A DNA stretch of 64,000 bases from Shewanella atlantica (GCF_003966265.1 NZ_RXNV01000016.1:1-64000), one strand, 5' to 3'. Counted from the first letter of the stretch, positions 26,383-35,948 are shown. Numbers and translations are program-made. Notes: generated by a model from the sequence alone, not told the origin.

Positions 26383-27786
26383 TTAGACCTTAAGATCTTT
26401 CATCAGACCTTCAAGTACATCGGCTTGCCTGTTTAAGGATTCTATCTCGCTGGCCGTCTGGGTCACCATAGTGGCAACGCTTTCAGAACCGGTTCGCACC
26501 AGATCTACATCTGAAGCGATATTGTCTGCCACGGCGCCTTGCTCTTCTGCTGCTGCGGCAATTTCAATGCTGCGATCGGCGATATATTGGTTCTGACCAG
26601 ATATTTCGCTGATGTTCTTACTCACCGACTCCATGAGGGTTTCACTGGTTTCGGCTTCCGCGACAGTCTGTTCAATCACAGTTATCAGGCCCTGACTGTT
26701 ACTCTGCAGCGCCTCGATCATCTTCTGAATTTCTACCGTGGCTGTTTGCGTTCGACCAGCCAGCGTACGTACTTCATCTGCGACAACGGCAAAGCCTCGG
26801 CCCTGTTCTCCGGCTCGGGCTGCTTCGATAGCTGCGTTAAGTGCAAGTAGGTTTGTCTGCTGAGAGATGGCGTTAATGGTAGAAACCACATCATCGATCT
26901 GCGAGGCACTAGAGTCCAAATCTGCAACGGCACCGGATGCCGCGTTGATTTCTGAGGTCAGCTTCTTAATTGCTCCCTGAGTCGACTCTACCTGAGACAA
27001 TCCCAATGTTGCGGTCTGCGTAGCTTCACTGGTTTGAGTGGAAGAATCATGGGCATGACTCGCCACTTCACGAATAGAGGAGGCCATCTGTTCGGTTGCG
27101 CTGGCCAGTGAATCAATACGCTCCTGCTGTTGACTGGTAAGCTCGGCATTTTCATTACTTCGCTGGCGTAACTCAGAACTGATCTGTTGAATAAGGGCGA
27201 TGGCTTCCTGAGTGGTTTTAACCAGTACATGTTCACGCTCAGAGACTCTATCAATCGTTTGAGCAATGAGGTTGAATTCATTACGTGACGGCGCATAGGC
27301 TATGCGGGACGCGAGGTCACCATCAGCAAGGCGTCGAACGGCATCGTAGATATTAAAGAGAGCTCCACCCATAAATGTCTTAATGTAGTAGGAGCTCATA
27401 ATGATGAAGCCGATGCAAAACAAAATAATGCTGATATGTCCTGCGCCCAGGCCTGAGAATAATCCGGGGAGCTCTCTGCCACTGATAGTAAGGTTAGTGT
27501 TAGGGACGTTTGTGGAATACAGCCCTCGGCTTCCAATTTGAAGGTTGCTGTTGGCTATTAGGCTGGTGATTTCACTCTGACTTAAATCCGTTTTGGATAT
27601 AAGGTTGGATATGAGTGCGATTTCCTGCTTTAGCTGCTGTTCTTGTTGAGCTTGTCCGGCATTGATCACAGTAAGACTCACTATGAGTATTGCCAGCAGT
27701 GAAGAGAAAAACAGGATTAAAAAATTTTCCTGCAATTTTATATTTACCAGAAACTTGTCTATCCAACGGAAAGCGACTTCTTTCAT
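26383..27786 (-). CDS. Methyl-accepting chemotaxis protein
   Basis: A membrane chemoreceptor. Two transmembrane helices (about residues 20-42 and 118-138) flank a small periplasmic part of only about 75 residues. A HAMP domain follows (AVRRLADGDLASRIA), then the cytoplasmic signalling domain with the hairpin tip ISQQTNLLALNAAIEAARAGEQGRGFAVVADEVRTLA. No CheR-tethering pentapeptide is visible at the C terminus, which ends MKDLKV. The ATG at 27786 has AGGA eight bases upstream; the ATG three codons earlier overlaps it. The ligand is unknown, and the small sensor region may sense small molecules or membrane state. Confidence 0.93.
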   Translation of the reverse strand: MKEVAFRWIDKFLVNIKLQENFLILFFSSLLAILIVSLTVINAGQAQQEQQLKQEIALISNLISKTDLSQSEITSLIANSNLQIGSRGLYSTNVPNTNLTISGRELPGLFSGLGAGHISIILFCIGFIIMSSYYIKTFMGGALFNIYDAVRRLADGDLASRIAYAPSRNEFNLIAQTIDRVSEREHVLVKTTQEAIALIQQISSELRQRSNENAELTSQQQERIDSLASATEQMASSIREVASHAHDSSTQTSEATQTATLGLSQVESTQGAIKKLTSEINAASGAVADLDSSASQIDDVVSTINAISQQTNLLALNAAIEAARAGEQGRGFAVVADEVRTLAGRTQTATVEIQKMIEALQSNSQGLITVIEQTVAEAETSETLMESVSKNISEISGQNQYIADRSIEIAAAAEEQGAVADNIASDVDLVRTGSESVATMVTQTASEIESLNRQADVLEGLMKDLKV

Positions 27787-27795
27787 GATGATCAT

Positions 27796-28444
27796 CCTAA
27801 ATTTGGCGTGATAGTTGGCTGGCCATCCTGGCTCAAATTATATTGCTGTAACAGTAAAGGGTACCTTGTTACAGCTTGAAAACATCTTACTTCAATAGAT
27901 GCTGTTTTTGAAGAAAACCGAAACAAGAGTATTAAGACCAAAGTTAACTAATATTCGGATTTTCTTCATTTTTTGCGTAGCAGAACACAAGGTCACAGAC
28001 TAAAGCTTGAGCGCAAATTAACCATCTTTATGATGAGATACAGTAGCGCGGCTTGCATTTCTTAAGTGATAACTCAGCCAGAACTAAACAAAACATTAAC
28101 AAATAACTTATTTAAATACAGCTTATTAAGATGTTTTGAATGTATTTACAGGCCATATTTTTTTATCTATTTAGATCAAACTTAGACCTGGTGATGAGCT
28201 TGATTAAGCGCCCCCTGGCGTGTGTTCTTTATCGACCTAATTTCCCAAATATTGAGGGCATGTTCGGGAATAAAAAAAATCGTTTCACGTGGAACTTAAG
28301 CGTTTCAGACAGGAAAATATGAAAGGGTTGGGGGCTGCGGGAGTTTTATCTAAGGGGGGATGACTATTTAAAGAGATGATGACAGCAGGAAGTTCTCTTC
28401 CCTGATCACCATCTCTAAAAGCTGGAACGCTGTTTCTTCAGTAT
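27796..28444. other. Gene-poor spacer between the chemoreceptor and the LysE exporter
   Basis: About 650 bases with no gene I can support. It includes a parS-like palindrome (28281-28296) and, near the end of the LysE gene, an 11-bp imperfect inverted repeat AGAGATGATGA (28372-28382) / TCACCATCTCT (28406-28416) that may terminate that gene. A 60-codon rightward frame at 28140 has no ribosome-binding site or family resemblance. Confidence 0.6.
28281..28296. promoter_or_regulatory. parS: parS-like site 1
   Basis: The 14-base core GTTTCACGTGGAAC differs from the palindrome GTTCCACGTGGAAC at one position. The site is intergenic, about 4.2 kb from oriC, and is the parS site nearest the origin in this window. 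Confidence 0.7.
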
Positions 28445-29086
28445 TTAGCTCATGGTTTGAACTTGAGAGGCCAGTAACCAGATAGCCAAAGCAAAGAATA
28501 TAACCCCCATAAACTTATTCTGATTAGCCCTGAATTTCTCATTCTTCAATAGGGGTTTACCAAGGCTTCCAACCATGCCCACCAGCAGTAGGTTAAACAG
28601 TAATCCCATCACATTGAGCAGTAAACCCAATGCCAGCATCTGTTCACCTGAGCTTGCCGTTAACTGTGAAGAGACAAACTGAGGTAAGAAAAGTACGAAG
28701 AAGAGCAGGGCCTTTGGATTGAGCAGATTGCTGAATACGGCGCGTCGGTAGAGGGTCTTAGCCAGATTATTATCTTGCGCTACCTCAGGTGCATCGACCG
28801 GTCCGGCTCGCATGCAATCCCAACCCATTTTTAACAGATAGGCTCCGCCTAACAAGCGCAGCAGTTGCAGTGCCATTGGGTTCATGGCTATCAATGCCGA
28901 GACTCCCATCGCCGCCAACAGGGTTAAGACTAACCCGGATGTCGCATTTCCTAAACTGGCGAAAACGCCGACCTTACGTCCATAACTTAAACTGGAACTG
29001 GCAATAAGTAACATATCCGGCCCGGGGATCAGTAAGAGGGCTACGACAGTGGTTAAGTAGAGGGGAAGTATAGCGAGATCGATCAT
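28445..29086 (-). CDS. LysE/RhtB-family amino-acid exporter
   Basis: An inner-membrane efflux protein with about six hydrophobic segments. The family pattern is clear: an N-terminal LLIPGPDMLLIASSSLSYGRKVGVFASLGNATSG, then LRLLGGAYLLKMGWDCMRAG, and SNLLNPKALLFFVLFLPQFV. Members export homoserine, threonine, leucine or other amino acids; the substrate cannot be assigned. The 213-214 residues are normal. The start could be either of two adjacent ATG codons (29086 or 29089). Confidence 0.88.
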   Translation of the reverse strand: MIDLAILPLYLTTVVALLLIPGPDMLLIASSSLSYGRKVGVFASLGNATSGLVLTLLAAMGVSALIAMNPMALQLLRLLGGAYLLKMGWDCMRAGPVDAPEVAQDNNLAKTLYRRAVFSNLLNPKALLFFVLFLPQFVSSQLTASSGEQMLALGLLLNVMGLLFNLLLVGMVGSLGKPLLKNEKFRANQNKFMGVIFFALAIWLLASQVQTMS

Positions 29087-29089
29087 CAT

Positions 29090-29843
29090 TAATGCACAGG
29101 TTTAGATAGAAGGGCGGGGATTCTACAGTGATAAACAGAATTTAAAAGTGATGCCGGTTTTAAATCCTGCAGTAGGTGTCAGGCTCTGTTTACAACTATA
29201 TCTACTTTTAGCCTACCAGCTGCCCTGTTTTGTCCAGTTTAGAAGGGAGGTGCAGACGTAAATAGTGATCGTTTTATTGACACTTTCCCATTTTGGCCTT
29301 TTTTTCATCGACGCTCTTAGATTATTTTTTAAGCATGTAATAACTTTTTGTTTTATCAAAACCTGACTCAGGCTGCTTCCGCGCTATAGCCACTAAGCCT
29401 CTATGAGTCCTGTATTTTCGCTAATCCTCTTGGATTGAGTGTGCCATCAATATGCTGAACGGCAGGACCCGTGGTGATTAATACCATCTGTCGCTGTAAC
29501 TCACTTGTGGTTGTAATTAATTGTCACTGTTGGATATTTAAACTCAGTTCGAATGGATTAGACTGCCGATGAGAGCCAATACATCGAGTAGGGGAACCAA
29601 GCTAAAATTAACTGTTCATCGTAAACATTATGAGCAATTACGTCGGGATAAGGTTAATAAAAATCTTTAACAAATAGTATGAAAAACGTTCAAAAAAATG
29701 ACGTCGGGTTGCTTTTTTGACTGTCTATTAAGACAGTCAAAATGGTAAAAAAACCAATAAAATCGACACCATATTGACAGTATTATTCATTACTAATGTG
29801 AGATATATTTTGTCTATCAGATTAAAAGTAGTGAGAGTTTGTT
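29090..29843. other. Gene-free spacer upstream of the 44-residue membrane peptide
   Basis: About 750 bases in which I see no credible gene. The only clear structure is a perfect 12-bp inverted repeat at 29715-29742. A TTGACA at about 29774 could be a -35 for the small gene at 29844, but no good -10 is correctly spaced. Confidence 0.5.
29715..29742. repeat. Perfect 12-bp inverted repeat, possible operator
   Basis: TTTTGACTGTCT (29715-29726) and its exact complement AGACAGTCAAAA (29731-29742) flank ATTA. No T run follows the stem on either strand, so an intrinsic terminator is unlikely. It lies 102 bases before the small gene at 29844 and may be a regulator-binding site. Confidence 0.45.
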
Positions 29844-29978
29844 ATGTTTCGTTTTATGGTTTACGGCATTATCGCCTATGCTTCGTGGTTAACTTATCAG
29901 GATATTACTGCCTATATAGAAGAGCAGGAAGCGCAAGAGATAGTTCAGCTTGAAGCTGCAGTTGAACAATCGAGCTAA
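29844..29978 (+). CDS. 44-residue putative membrane peptide
   Basis: This short frame starts MFRFMVYGIIAYASWLTYQD and continues with a Glu-rich helix (TAYIEEQEAQEIVQLEAAVEQ). One hydrophobic segment followed by an acidic amphipathic tail is typical of small membrane proteins. GTGAGAG lies a suitable distance before the ATG. It stands alone ahead of a dispersed repeat. I do not recognise a family, and its reality rests on the start signal and composition only. Confidence 0.5.
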   Translation: MFRFMVYGIIAYASWLTYQDITAYIEEQEAQEIVQLEAAVEQSS

Positions 29979-29998
29979 GGTTGTCTGTTCACAATGGT

Positions 29999-30180
29999 GA
30001 AGGAACTTTTAAGGTTTCATTTGGCATTGTTGGTGTTTGATTGGTTTATGGGGAACCATGCCCTTCTTTGTATTTATAGCCTGCGGCTCACTAATGTGCA
30101 GATACTTCTGCGACTCGCCAGTTCTTGATTTCAAAGGAGTCCTCCCTGGAGGCTCGACGATTTCAAACAACCTCCATGTT
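29999..30180 (+). repeat. Dispersed repeat, copy A
   Basis: It shares a series of blocks, in the same order and orientation, with copy B at 31744: GAAGGAACTTTT, GTTTGATTGG, TATGGGGAACCATG, ATGTGCAGATACTTCTG and CCATGTTT. Copy A lacks about 87 bases present between the third and fourth blocks of copy B. There is no credible gene in it. Confidence 0.6.
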
Positions 30181-30384
30181 TAAAAGCCAGTTCGGCATCT
30201 GACTTATATGGATATTGGAAATGTCTAAAAATGTAGGGAATATTTTAGGCCTTATCTCTCGTTCGAAGAGTATCACTTTGTTATACCTCACCCTGCCATC
30301 AACGGTCGCAGCCGCATCTACACCTGTAGGTAAAGCAATATCTCTACGATGTTGTCTGTTTCATCACAACTTCACTAGGGCTTT

Positions 30385-30714
30385 ATACCAATTGCATTAA
30401 GTACCTGACCATTCAGCGAGAATTCAAAGCTCTGTAGGCAAATAGGATGATTGAAGCTAATAGTTATTCTCGGCAACAAGCTCCTGCGTTGCTCTACCTC
30501 CTAAATCCATTTAGTCGTATATCGAAAGAATCCTGTGCAGCATAAAGGGCTTTGCCCTTTGCTTTAAACATCAGTCGCACTACGTGAGTCCCTCAGGCTT
30601 CCCACTTCTGCTTTGCATTGACTTAAAAGGGAGTAACCATTTCCTCATCAATGCGCCTTGAATTGAAAATCCTGAGGGGCTCTGAATTGGTTAATTATTT
30701 AATGCAACTGGTAT
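30385..30714. mobile_element. MITE-like element with terminal inverted repeats (ATACCA type)
   Basis: A 330-bp non-coding element starts ATACCAATTGCATTAAGT, and its other end, read inward on the minus strand, is ATACCAGTTGCATTAAAT. Similarity between the two ends continues for about 33 bases, through ACCA-TTCAG. Its right end lies only 56 bases before the SEC-C gene, so it may carry that gene's promoter. It encodes no transposase. The stretch 30181-30384 to its left shows nothing certain. Confidence 0.7.
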
Positions 30715-30770
30715 TACATCCCTCCTTTGTTACTCTAGGTGCAAAATCACCTCCTACCTTTGAAAGCTAT

Positions 30771-31700
30771 ATGAAATTAGATGAGATAATTACCACTCTG
30801 AGTCGTGGCGACTTAACAGAACTTCCGGTTGAAACCTTGCTGGCAGCCAGATTGCAGTGGTCTGAATTACTGCCTCTTATCGAAGAGTTGATGCAGAAGT
30901 TTATTGTTAAAGAGGCATTGACCGATTCTGAGTCCAATCTTCTCTTCTTCGGCATCTGTCTTATTGTCGACCGGAAGCAGTGTAGTTGTTTTGACTCCCT
31001 GATAAACCTAACCAACAAGGATGACTGTAATAGTCCGTTAGAAATCCTACTTGGTGACTTTATCGCTTCAGACCTTTCCACTGCTTACTATATTTTGGCC
31101 CAAGGGAAGTCTGAGCAACTTTGTTTCTTGGTTAACTCAGATCAAGCGGGCGAAATGGTTAAGATGGCTGCCTTGAGTGCACTGTTTTCTCAATTACATA
31201 CTGGCCAGATTGATAGAGAGACACTTAATCAAAGTATTCCTGGTTTTATCGACAGTCTCATCGAAAATAATCACTCTATAGCGCTGTTTGAACTGACTAA
31301 TTTGTTAATTTCTAATCAGTTTAATCAATACCACAACCAGTTTGTTGGTTACGTAGAGAGTAAAGTGATAGATGAAGGCCCCGCTGAGAACCAGTGCATA
31401 ATCGATTGGGATAATCAGTCTATCGGTTACTCAGAGTGGGAAAGTGGGCTGATAAGCGGCGATTATGATGTGATCGATTATCTTAGCCAGTGGGCTGGTT
31501 TCAACGCGGAAGCTGAGATGAATGATGAGGACCTAATGGCCGTCTTCGATGATTTGATGAATACGCCAAGGGAACTAGACGATAGGTACTTTGAGGCTCT
31601 CGATAATCAACAGCCTTTTATTGCAGATATTCAACCAGGCCGTAATGACCCATGCCCCTGCGGGAGTGGCAAGAAATTCAAGAAGTGCTGTTTGAATTAG
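30771..31700 (+). CDS. DUF1186-like protein with C-terminal SEC-C zinc motif
   Basis: A 309-residue protein of unknown function. It begins MKLDEIITTLSRGDLTELPVETLLAAR, in the style of DUF1186 helical-repeat proteins, and ends in a SEC-C motif, GRNDPCPCGSGKKFKKCCLN, whose three Cys sites bind zinc as in SecA. A frame open from 30651 would add 40 residues, but those are encoded by the right end of the MITE and do not resemble the family, so I start at 30771. The middle is Asp/Glu-rich. Dispersed direct repeats lie on both sides, which suggests an acquired gene. Confidence 0.75.
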   Translation: MKLDEIITTLSRGDLTELPVETLLAARLQWSELLPLIEELMQKFIVKEALTDSESNLLFFGICLIVDRKQCSCFDSLINLTNKDDCNSPLEILLGDFIASDLSTAYYILAQGKSEQLCFLVNSDQAGEMVKMAALSALFSQLHTGQIDRETLNQSIPGFIDSLIENNHSIALFELTNLLISNQFNQYHNQFVGYVESKVIDEGPAENQCIIDWDNQSIGYSEWESGLISGDYDVIDYLSQWAGFNAEAEMNDEDLMAVFDDLMNTPRELDDRYFEALDNQQPFIADIQPGRNDPCPCGSGKKFKKCCLN

Positions 31701-31743
31701 ACTGTGAGTAAACAAACTTGGCTCCTTGTAGGTTAACAAGGTT

Positions 31744-32040
31744 GAAGGAACTTTTTGGTTTGTCTGACGGCATGGATGTTTGATTGGCTATGGGGAACCA
31801 TGGCCTTTTTGCTTGAACGATGAAGCTGTTGCATCGTTGTTTGAATTACGGCATAAATTTTTGATGCTGGTTAGATTAATAGTAACCATAGCTTCATTGG
31901 TGTTTATCACCTCTGGCGCGGGATGTGCAGATACTTCTGTGAGTCGCCGCAAGCACATCTGACCTCCAGGGATGGAGCAAATGCCTAATTTTGTATGGAA
32001 CAAAATAGGCCCTGTGGGCTCTGCCAAAACATCCATGTTT
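31744..32040 (+). repeat. Dispersed repeat, copy B
   Basis: The longer copy of the repeat also seen at 29999-30180, with the same block order (GAAGGAACTTTT, GTTTGATTGG, TATGGGGAACCATG, ATGTGCAGATACTTCTG, CATCCATGTT). It fills most of the 400-base gap between the SEC-C gene and the helicase. The two copies bracket the ATACCA element and the SEC-C gene as direct repeats about 1.7 kb apart. Confidence 0.6.
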
Positions 32041-32100
32041 TGGAAGCTCACTGCCGTATCTACACTTGGTGTTCAAAGCGGGGGGCTTCGGCTGTTTTAA

Positions 32101-35100
32101 TTAACTATTTGCTAGTTTTGCTGCATCTTTCCATAGATAACTGGGCATAGGTTCATGCAACTCCCAAGTTATATTCATAGGTTGGGAGCCGCTAGTTTCT
32201 GCCAAGTTCACCCAACCTAAGTTTACAAACCCCATAGTATTTCCATTCTCGTCTCTATTGGACTCTCGTACCCAGAGCATGAGTTTTTTGCCAATGTCTT
32301 TATGCTGAATATAGGCCAGTCCTTTGCCTTTATCTGGTCTGGCTGAATTCTGAGTTTGCCAATGGAAGTGAGTAGGGCTCATAGCATAATCATGGTAAAG
32401 CGTCGTAGGAGAAAAATGCTGATCTGACTTTTGTAACGTGACAAAGAGTAGTTCAACATTGAGCTCTTTTAGGTTGAAGTAACCTTCACGGCTTATAGCT
32501 TGCTTTTCGAAGCTAGCCCCGCCTAAACCAGTGATTATTTGTTCTCGTGTATAGCGAGCATTAAGTTGAATTGGGCAAGGAAAGTCAGTTTTAAGTTTTT
32601 GAATTTTCGTATCATTATTATCAAGTAAGTAATTGATAACTTGTATTAACTCATTTTGATATTCAGGATGAGAAAGTGCTGCTAAGCTTTTAGATAAAGA
32701 TTTATAACCTAGTTTATCTCCTGCACAATTCCAAAAATCATAGTGACACATCAAAGCCATTTTTTGCTCTATTGGATCGTCATTATCTATCCACTTAAAG
32801 TTATTTATTGCTAGTGAACGAATAAAAATTAGGTAAGTTCTAGCATCACAGCTCATTAAGCTGTTGCTAATGGCTTTGTGATAATTTTCGGCTATTGGGG
32901 TTTCGTTTACTTTTTCTATTAATTTTAGATCGCTTAGTAAACGAGTCCACCCTCCACCATCTTTAGGTTTTTTCTTATAAATATCATTAAGCTGAATGTT
33001 AGGATTAAACTTTAAAAAATTACTTAACGTCAGTTTTTGATTTGTATGATGTTGATAATTTTGAATATAGGATTTTAACCTTTGCTGATTTAGCGCTGCT
33101 TTCCTAATGTTCTCTAAGATTATCTCTTTGGTTTTTTTCTGCAGTTCAATGTGGCAGCCAAGTGGAAGGTGCGGAAAGCCGTGCTCTATTTCTTTGCTTA
33201 TGGCGGTATGAGTCTTTCCTATTAGGGCTCTGAACTTCTGTGAAAAATCATATTCTGCTCTAGCATTACCGACAAAATCCAAAACTGTGACACATTCTTT
33301 GCCATCGTTATGGCGCAAGCCTCGACCTAGCTGCTGCAAAAATATTGTTAAGCTTTCTGTTGGCCGTAAGAAGAGCAGGGTGTCTATTTCTGGAATATCG
33401 ACGCCTTCATTGAATATATCGACAACACAGAGAATATTAATATTTCCTAGTTGCAGCTCTTGCCTTACTGCATGCCTTTCAGAAGCATTTTTGCTGGTAA
33501 GTACTGCGCTCGGTATTCCTTTGAGACAAAACTTTTCAGCCATATATCGAGCATGATCTTGGTTGACACAAAAAGCCAATGCGCGCATTTCTAAAGGCTT
33601 AGATACAAGCTCTTCAATATTTTGAAGTATTTTCTGTAGCCTTTGATCATTTTGGGTATAGAGTTGAGTCAGTTCACTTGGGTTGTAACGGCCGTTTTCC
33701 CACTTAACCTGCCGTAGATCGGTATTATCATCTATACCAAAATATTGAAAAGGGCATAAATGTCTTAGATTTATTGCTTCAGGTAATCTAAGCTCTGCAG
33801 CGATCACACCACCAAAATCATCCAATATACTTTTACCGTCATGACGTTCGGGTGTAGCAGTGAGTCCGAGTAAAATAGTGGGGGAAAAATGGTTGATGAA
33901 CTTTCGATAACTATCAGCTGATACATGATGAACTTCATCAATAACAATGAAATCATAATAATCTGAATTTAGGTTTATATTGTCTATTTGATTATTAAAG
34001 CTCTGAATTGACGCAAAAAGTTGATTGTATGAATCAGGTTTATGTTGTCCTACCCATAACTCGCCAAAATTAGGCTGTTTTAGTACAGCTCTATAGCTTT
34101 CGATTGCTTGCTTTAATATCTCTTCTCTATGGGCAATAAATAGAATTTTAGCTGTAGGGTTGTTTTGATAGAAACGTTTGAAATCGAAAGCTGATATCAG
34201 CGTTTTCCCTGTACCTGTCGCGGCTACTATCAGGTTCCTATTTCGATTATGAATATTCCGCTCTGCATCTAGTCGTTCCAAAATTTCAATTTGATGTTGG
34301 TGAGGGGCTAAATCGAAAAATACGGTACTTGAAAGAGCTTTGTCACCTCGGCCAGCACTAAGTGAATGCTTTAGTTTACTACTCGCTTTCTCTGAACCAT
34401 CAAAAATCTCAAATTCAGGTTGCTGCCAGTATGTTTCAAATGTACTGAATGTTTTCTCAATTATGTGTGGGATTTCTTGACTGGTTATCTTTAAGTTCCA
34501 CTCTAATCCGTTAGTGAGTGCTGAACGTGAGAGGTTTGATGATCCTATATAGCCTGTATGAAACCCTGAGTTTCGCATGAATAGATAGGATTTAGCATGA
34601 AGACGTTCTTGGTTATGGTTATAGCATAATTTAACTTCGGTGTTAGGTAATTTGGCTAACCATTGAACGGCTTTAAGATCTGTTGCCCCCATATACGATG
34701 TCGTAATAATTTGAAGCTTGTGTTTGTTATTACGCGTAAAAGTTCGAAGTTCATCCATGAAAATCCTGAGGCCGGTCCATTTAATAAATGAAACAATCCA
34801 ACAGATTCTATTGGAAGATAATATTTCACGCTTGATTTCACTTTCCAATGAAATGCCTTGGTTACTACCGCAGAATAACTCGCTTTGTGTGAGGCCGGTA
34901 AGTGGGGTTATTTTATCAATATGTGCGGAAAATTTGGCTGCAACAGGATCTTGTTTATCAAAAATGGCTGTAAGTATTTTTGCTGGTTGGGCTACGGTGT
35001 AATCTGATAAGTCTAAATTATCTACTTTTTCCTGAAGCCAATAGATAAGCTCATTAGCAAGATCTATTTGGGCTAATGGTGAGTCTTTTGTATATTTTGA

Positions 35101-35271
35101 TTCAGATATTGCTAGATGAAAAACATGAACTAATGCACGAGTTAACCAAAGCGTTTGCTCAGTTGTATCTATCTTTCTGTCTGAAAAATAGAAATTATCT
35201 TTATCCAGCTTATTACTGATAACTTTAGTTATCAGTTGCTCATAAATACCTGTTTGCATTAAAAAACTCAA
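32101..35271 (-). CDS. Superfamily 2 helicase with PLD nuclease-like domain (DUF3427 type)
   Basis: A 1056-residue multidomain protein. Near residues 225-250 HAKSYLF...GSSNLS is a single phospholipase-D-type HxK motif, as in PLD nucleases. The helicase core has AATGTGKT (about 349-356, Walker A), IDEVHH (about 443-448, DExH box), GLTATPERHDG, and QQLGRGLRHNDGK (about 645-657, motif VI). The last 350 or so residues match the style of the DUF3427 region. Such fusions resemble the restriction and defence helicases of type III and related systems; that role is inferred. The gene is visibly more AT-rich than the neighbouring core genes and lies in a repeat-rich accessory stretch. No methyltransferase gene is adjacent. 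Confidence 0.85.
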   Translation of the reverse strand: MSFLMQTGIYEQLITKVISNKLDKDNFYFSDRKIDTTEQTLWLTRALVHVFHLAISESKYTKDSPLAQIDLANELIYWLQEKVDNLDLSDYTVAQPAKILTAIFDKQDPVAAKFSAHIDKITPLTGLTQSELFCGSNQGISLESEIKREILSSNRICWIVSFIKWTGLRIFMDELRTFTRNNKHKLQIITTSYMGATDLKAVQWLAKLPNTEVKLCYNHNQERLHAKSYLFMRNSGFHTGYIGSSNLSRSALTNGLEWNLKITSQEIPHIIEKTFSTFETYWQQPEFEIFDGSEKASSKLKHSLSAGRGDKALSSTVFFDLAPHQHQIEILERLDAERNIHNRNRNLIVAATGTGKTLISAFDFKRFYQNNPTAKILFIAHREEILKQAIESYRAVLKQPNFGELWVGQHKPDSYNQLFASIQSFNNQIDNINLNSDYYDFIVIDEVHHVSADSYRKFINHFSPTILLGLTATPERHDGKSILDDFGGVIAAELRLPEAINLRHLCPFQYFGIDDNTDLRQVKWENGRYNPSELTQLYTQNDQRLQKILQNIEELVSKPLEMRALAFCVNQDHARYMAEKFCLKGIPSAVLTSKNASERHAVRQELQLGNINILCVVDIFNEGVDIPEIDTLLFLRPTESLTIFLQQLGRGLRHNDGKECVTVLDFVGNARAEYDFSQKFRALIGKTHTAISKEIEHGFPHLPLGCHIELQKKTKEIILENIRKAALNQQRLKSYIQNYQHHTNQKLTLSNFLKFNPNIQLNDIYKKKPKDGGGWTRLLSDLKLIEKVNETPIAENYHKAISNSLMSCDARTYLIFIRSLAINNFKWIDNDDPIEQKMALMCHYDFWNCAGDKLGYKSLSKSLAALSHPEYQNELIQVINYLLDNNDTKIQKLKTDFPCPIQLNARYTREQIITGLGGASFEKQAISREGYFNLKELNVELLFVTLQKSDQHFSPTTLYHDYAMSPTHFHWQTQNSARPDKGKGLAYIQHKDIGKKLMLWVRESNRDENGNTMGFVNLGWVNLAETSGSQPMNITWELHEPMPSYLWKDAAKLANS

Positions 35272-35391
35272 TTATGCCTAGATTGATAGGAACTATGCCA
35301 GGTAGGTTGTTTTTTGCAAGTTACATGTATCAAACTTGTCATTATTTAATAAACTATAATTAAGTATCGAAAAGCGCTTGGGTGTTTCTCT

Positions 35392-35805
35392 ATGCTTCAA
35401 TATAAACAAGAGTTTGGTGAAGGTTTTGAGCTGGGGTTTGAACTTGGTAACTTCCCGCATCTGGAGGATAAGAGTTGGAAGGATGAGGCCTGTCCTAGTT
35501 TTATGTTCAAGTTAAATTCGGGCTTAGGTCATGCTGGCTTTGGTTTAGAGCATACAGGTTCTGAGAAAAAGCAAAACAGTTTGGTGGAATATCTGGTGCT
35601 CTGGGTCGATTATCCAAATAAAGAGGAGCGAGAGAACACGACTACGAGTCGCTACTCTATCGTGACCGCCACGAATCTGGGCTCATTGCATGAACCGGAG
35701 ATCTACCATGATGAGCATAGTTTTACCCTGTTCGAAACCGAAGAGGGTGAAGCGCTGACTCAATATCTGTCTGGTTTACATATTGAACCTTTCTATCCTC
35801 GCTAA
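35392..35805 (+). CDS. Conserved-looking protein of unknown function
   Basis: I do not recognise this 137-residue protein. It is acidic and rich in Glu, Phe and Tyr, with no signal peptide or membrane segment. Short internal near-repeats GEGFELGFELGNF and GLGHAGFGLEHTG are visible. It is divergent from the helicase across 120 bases and 143 bases before the sulfotransferase-like gene. The ATG follows GTGTTTCTCT with no clear ribosome-binding site, so the start is uncertain. Confidence 0.55.
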   Translation: MLQYKQEFGEGFELGFELGNFPHLEDKSWKDEACPSFMFKLNSGLGHAGFGLEHTGSEKKQNSLVEYLVLWVDYPNKEERENTTTSRYSIVTATNLGSLHEPEIYHDEHSFTLFETEEGEALTQYLSGLHIEPFYPR

Positions 35806-35948
35806 ACCCTGTAGACCACCAGGCTGTCAAACACGCCTTTACTGGTAGAGCGTCAATGAGAGGCTAATTTTGTTAACCTGCATGCGCTATTCACTTATAC
35901 TGGCGCCATATTAATCCCTGACCCCACTATCCCTAAGAAAGCAGACCG

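Noticed and set aside
28140..28322. A 60-codon frame containing a parS-like site
   Set aside because: No ribosome-binding site, odd composition, and no resemblance to a known family.
30215..30400. A 61-codon frame between repeat copy A and the ATACCA element
   Set aside because: It runs into the left end of the MITE and has no supporting start signal; the sequence looks like part of a repeat.
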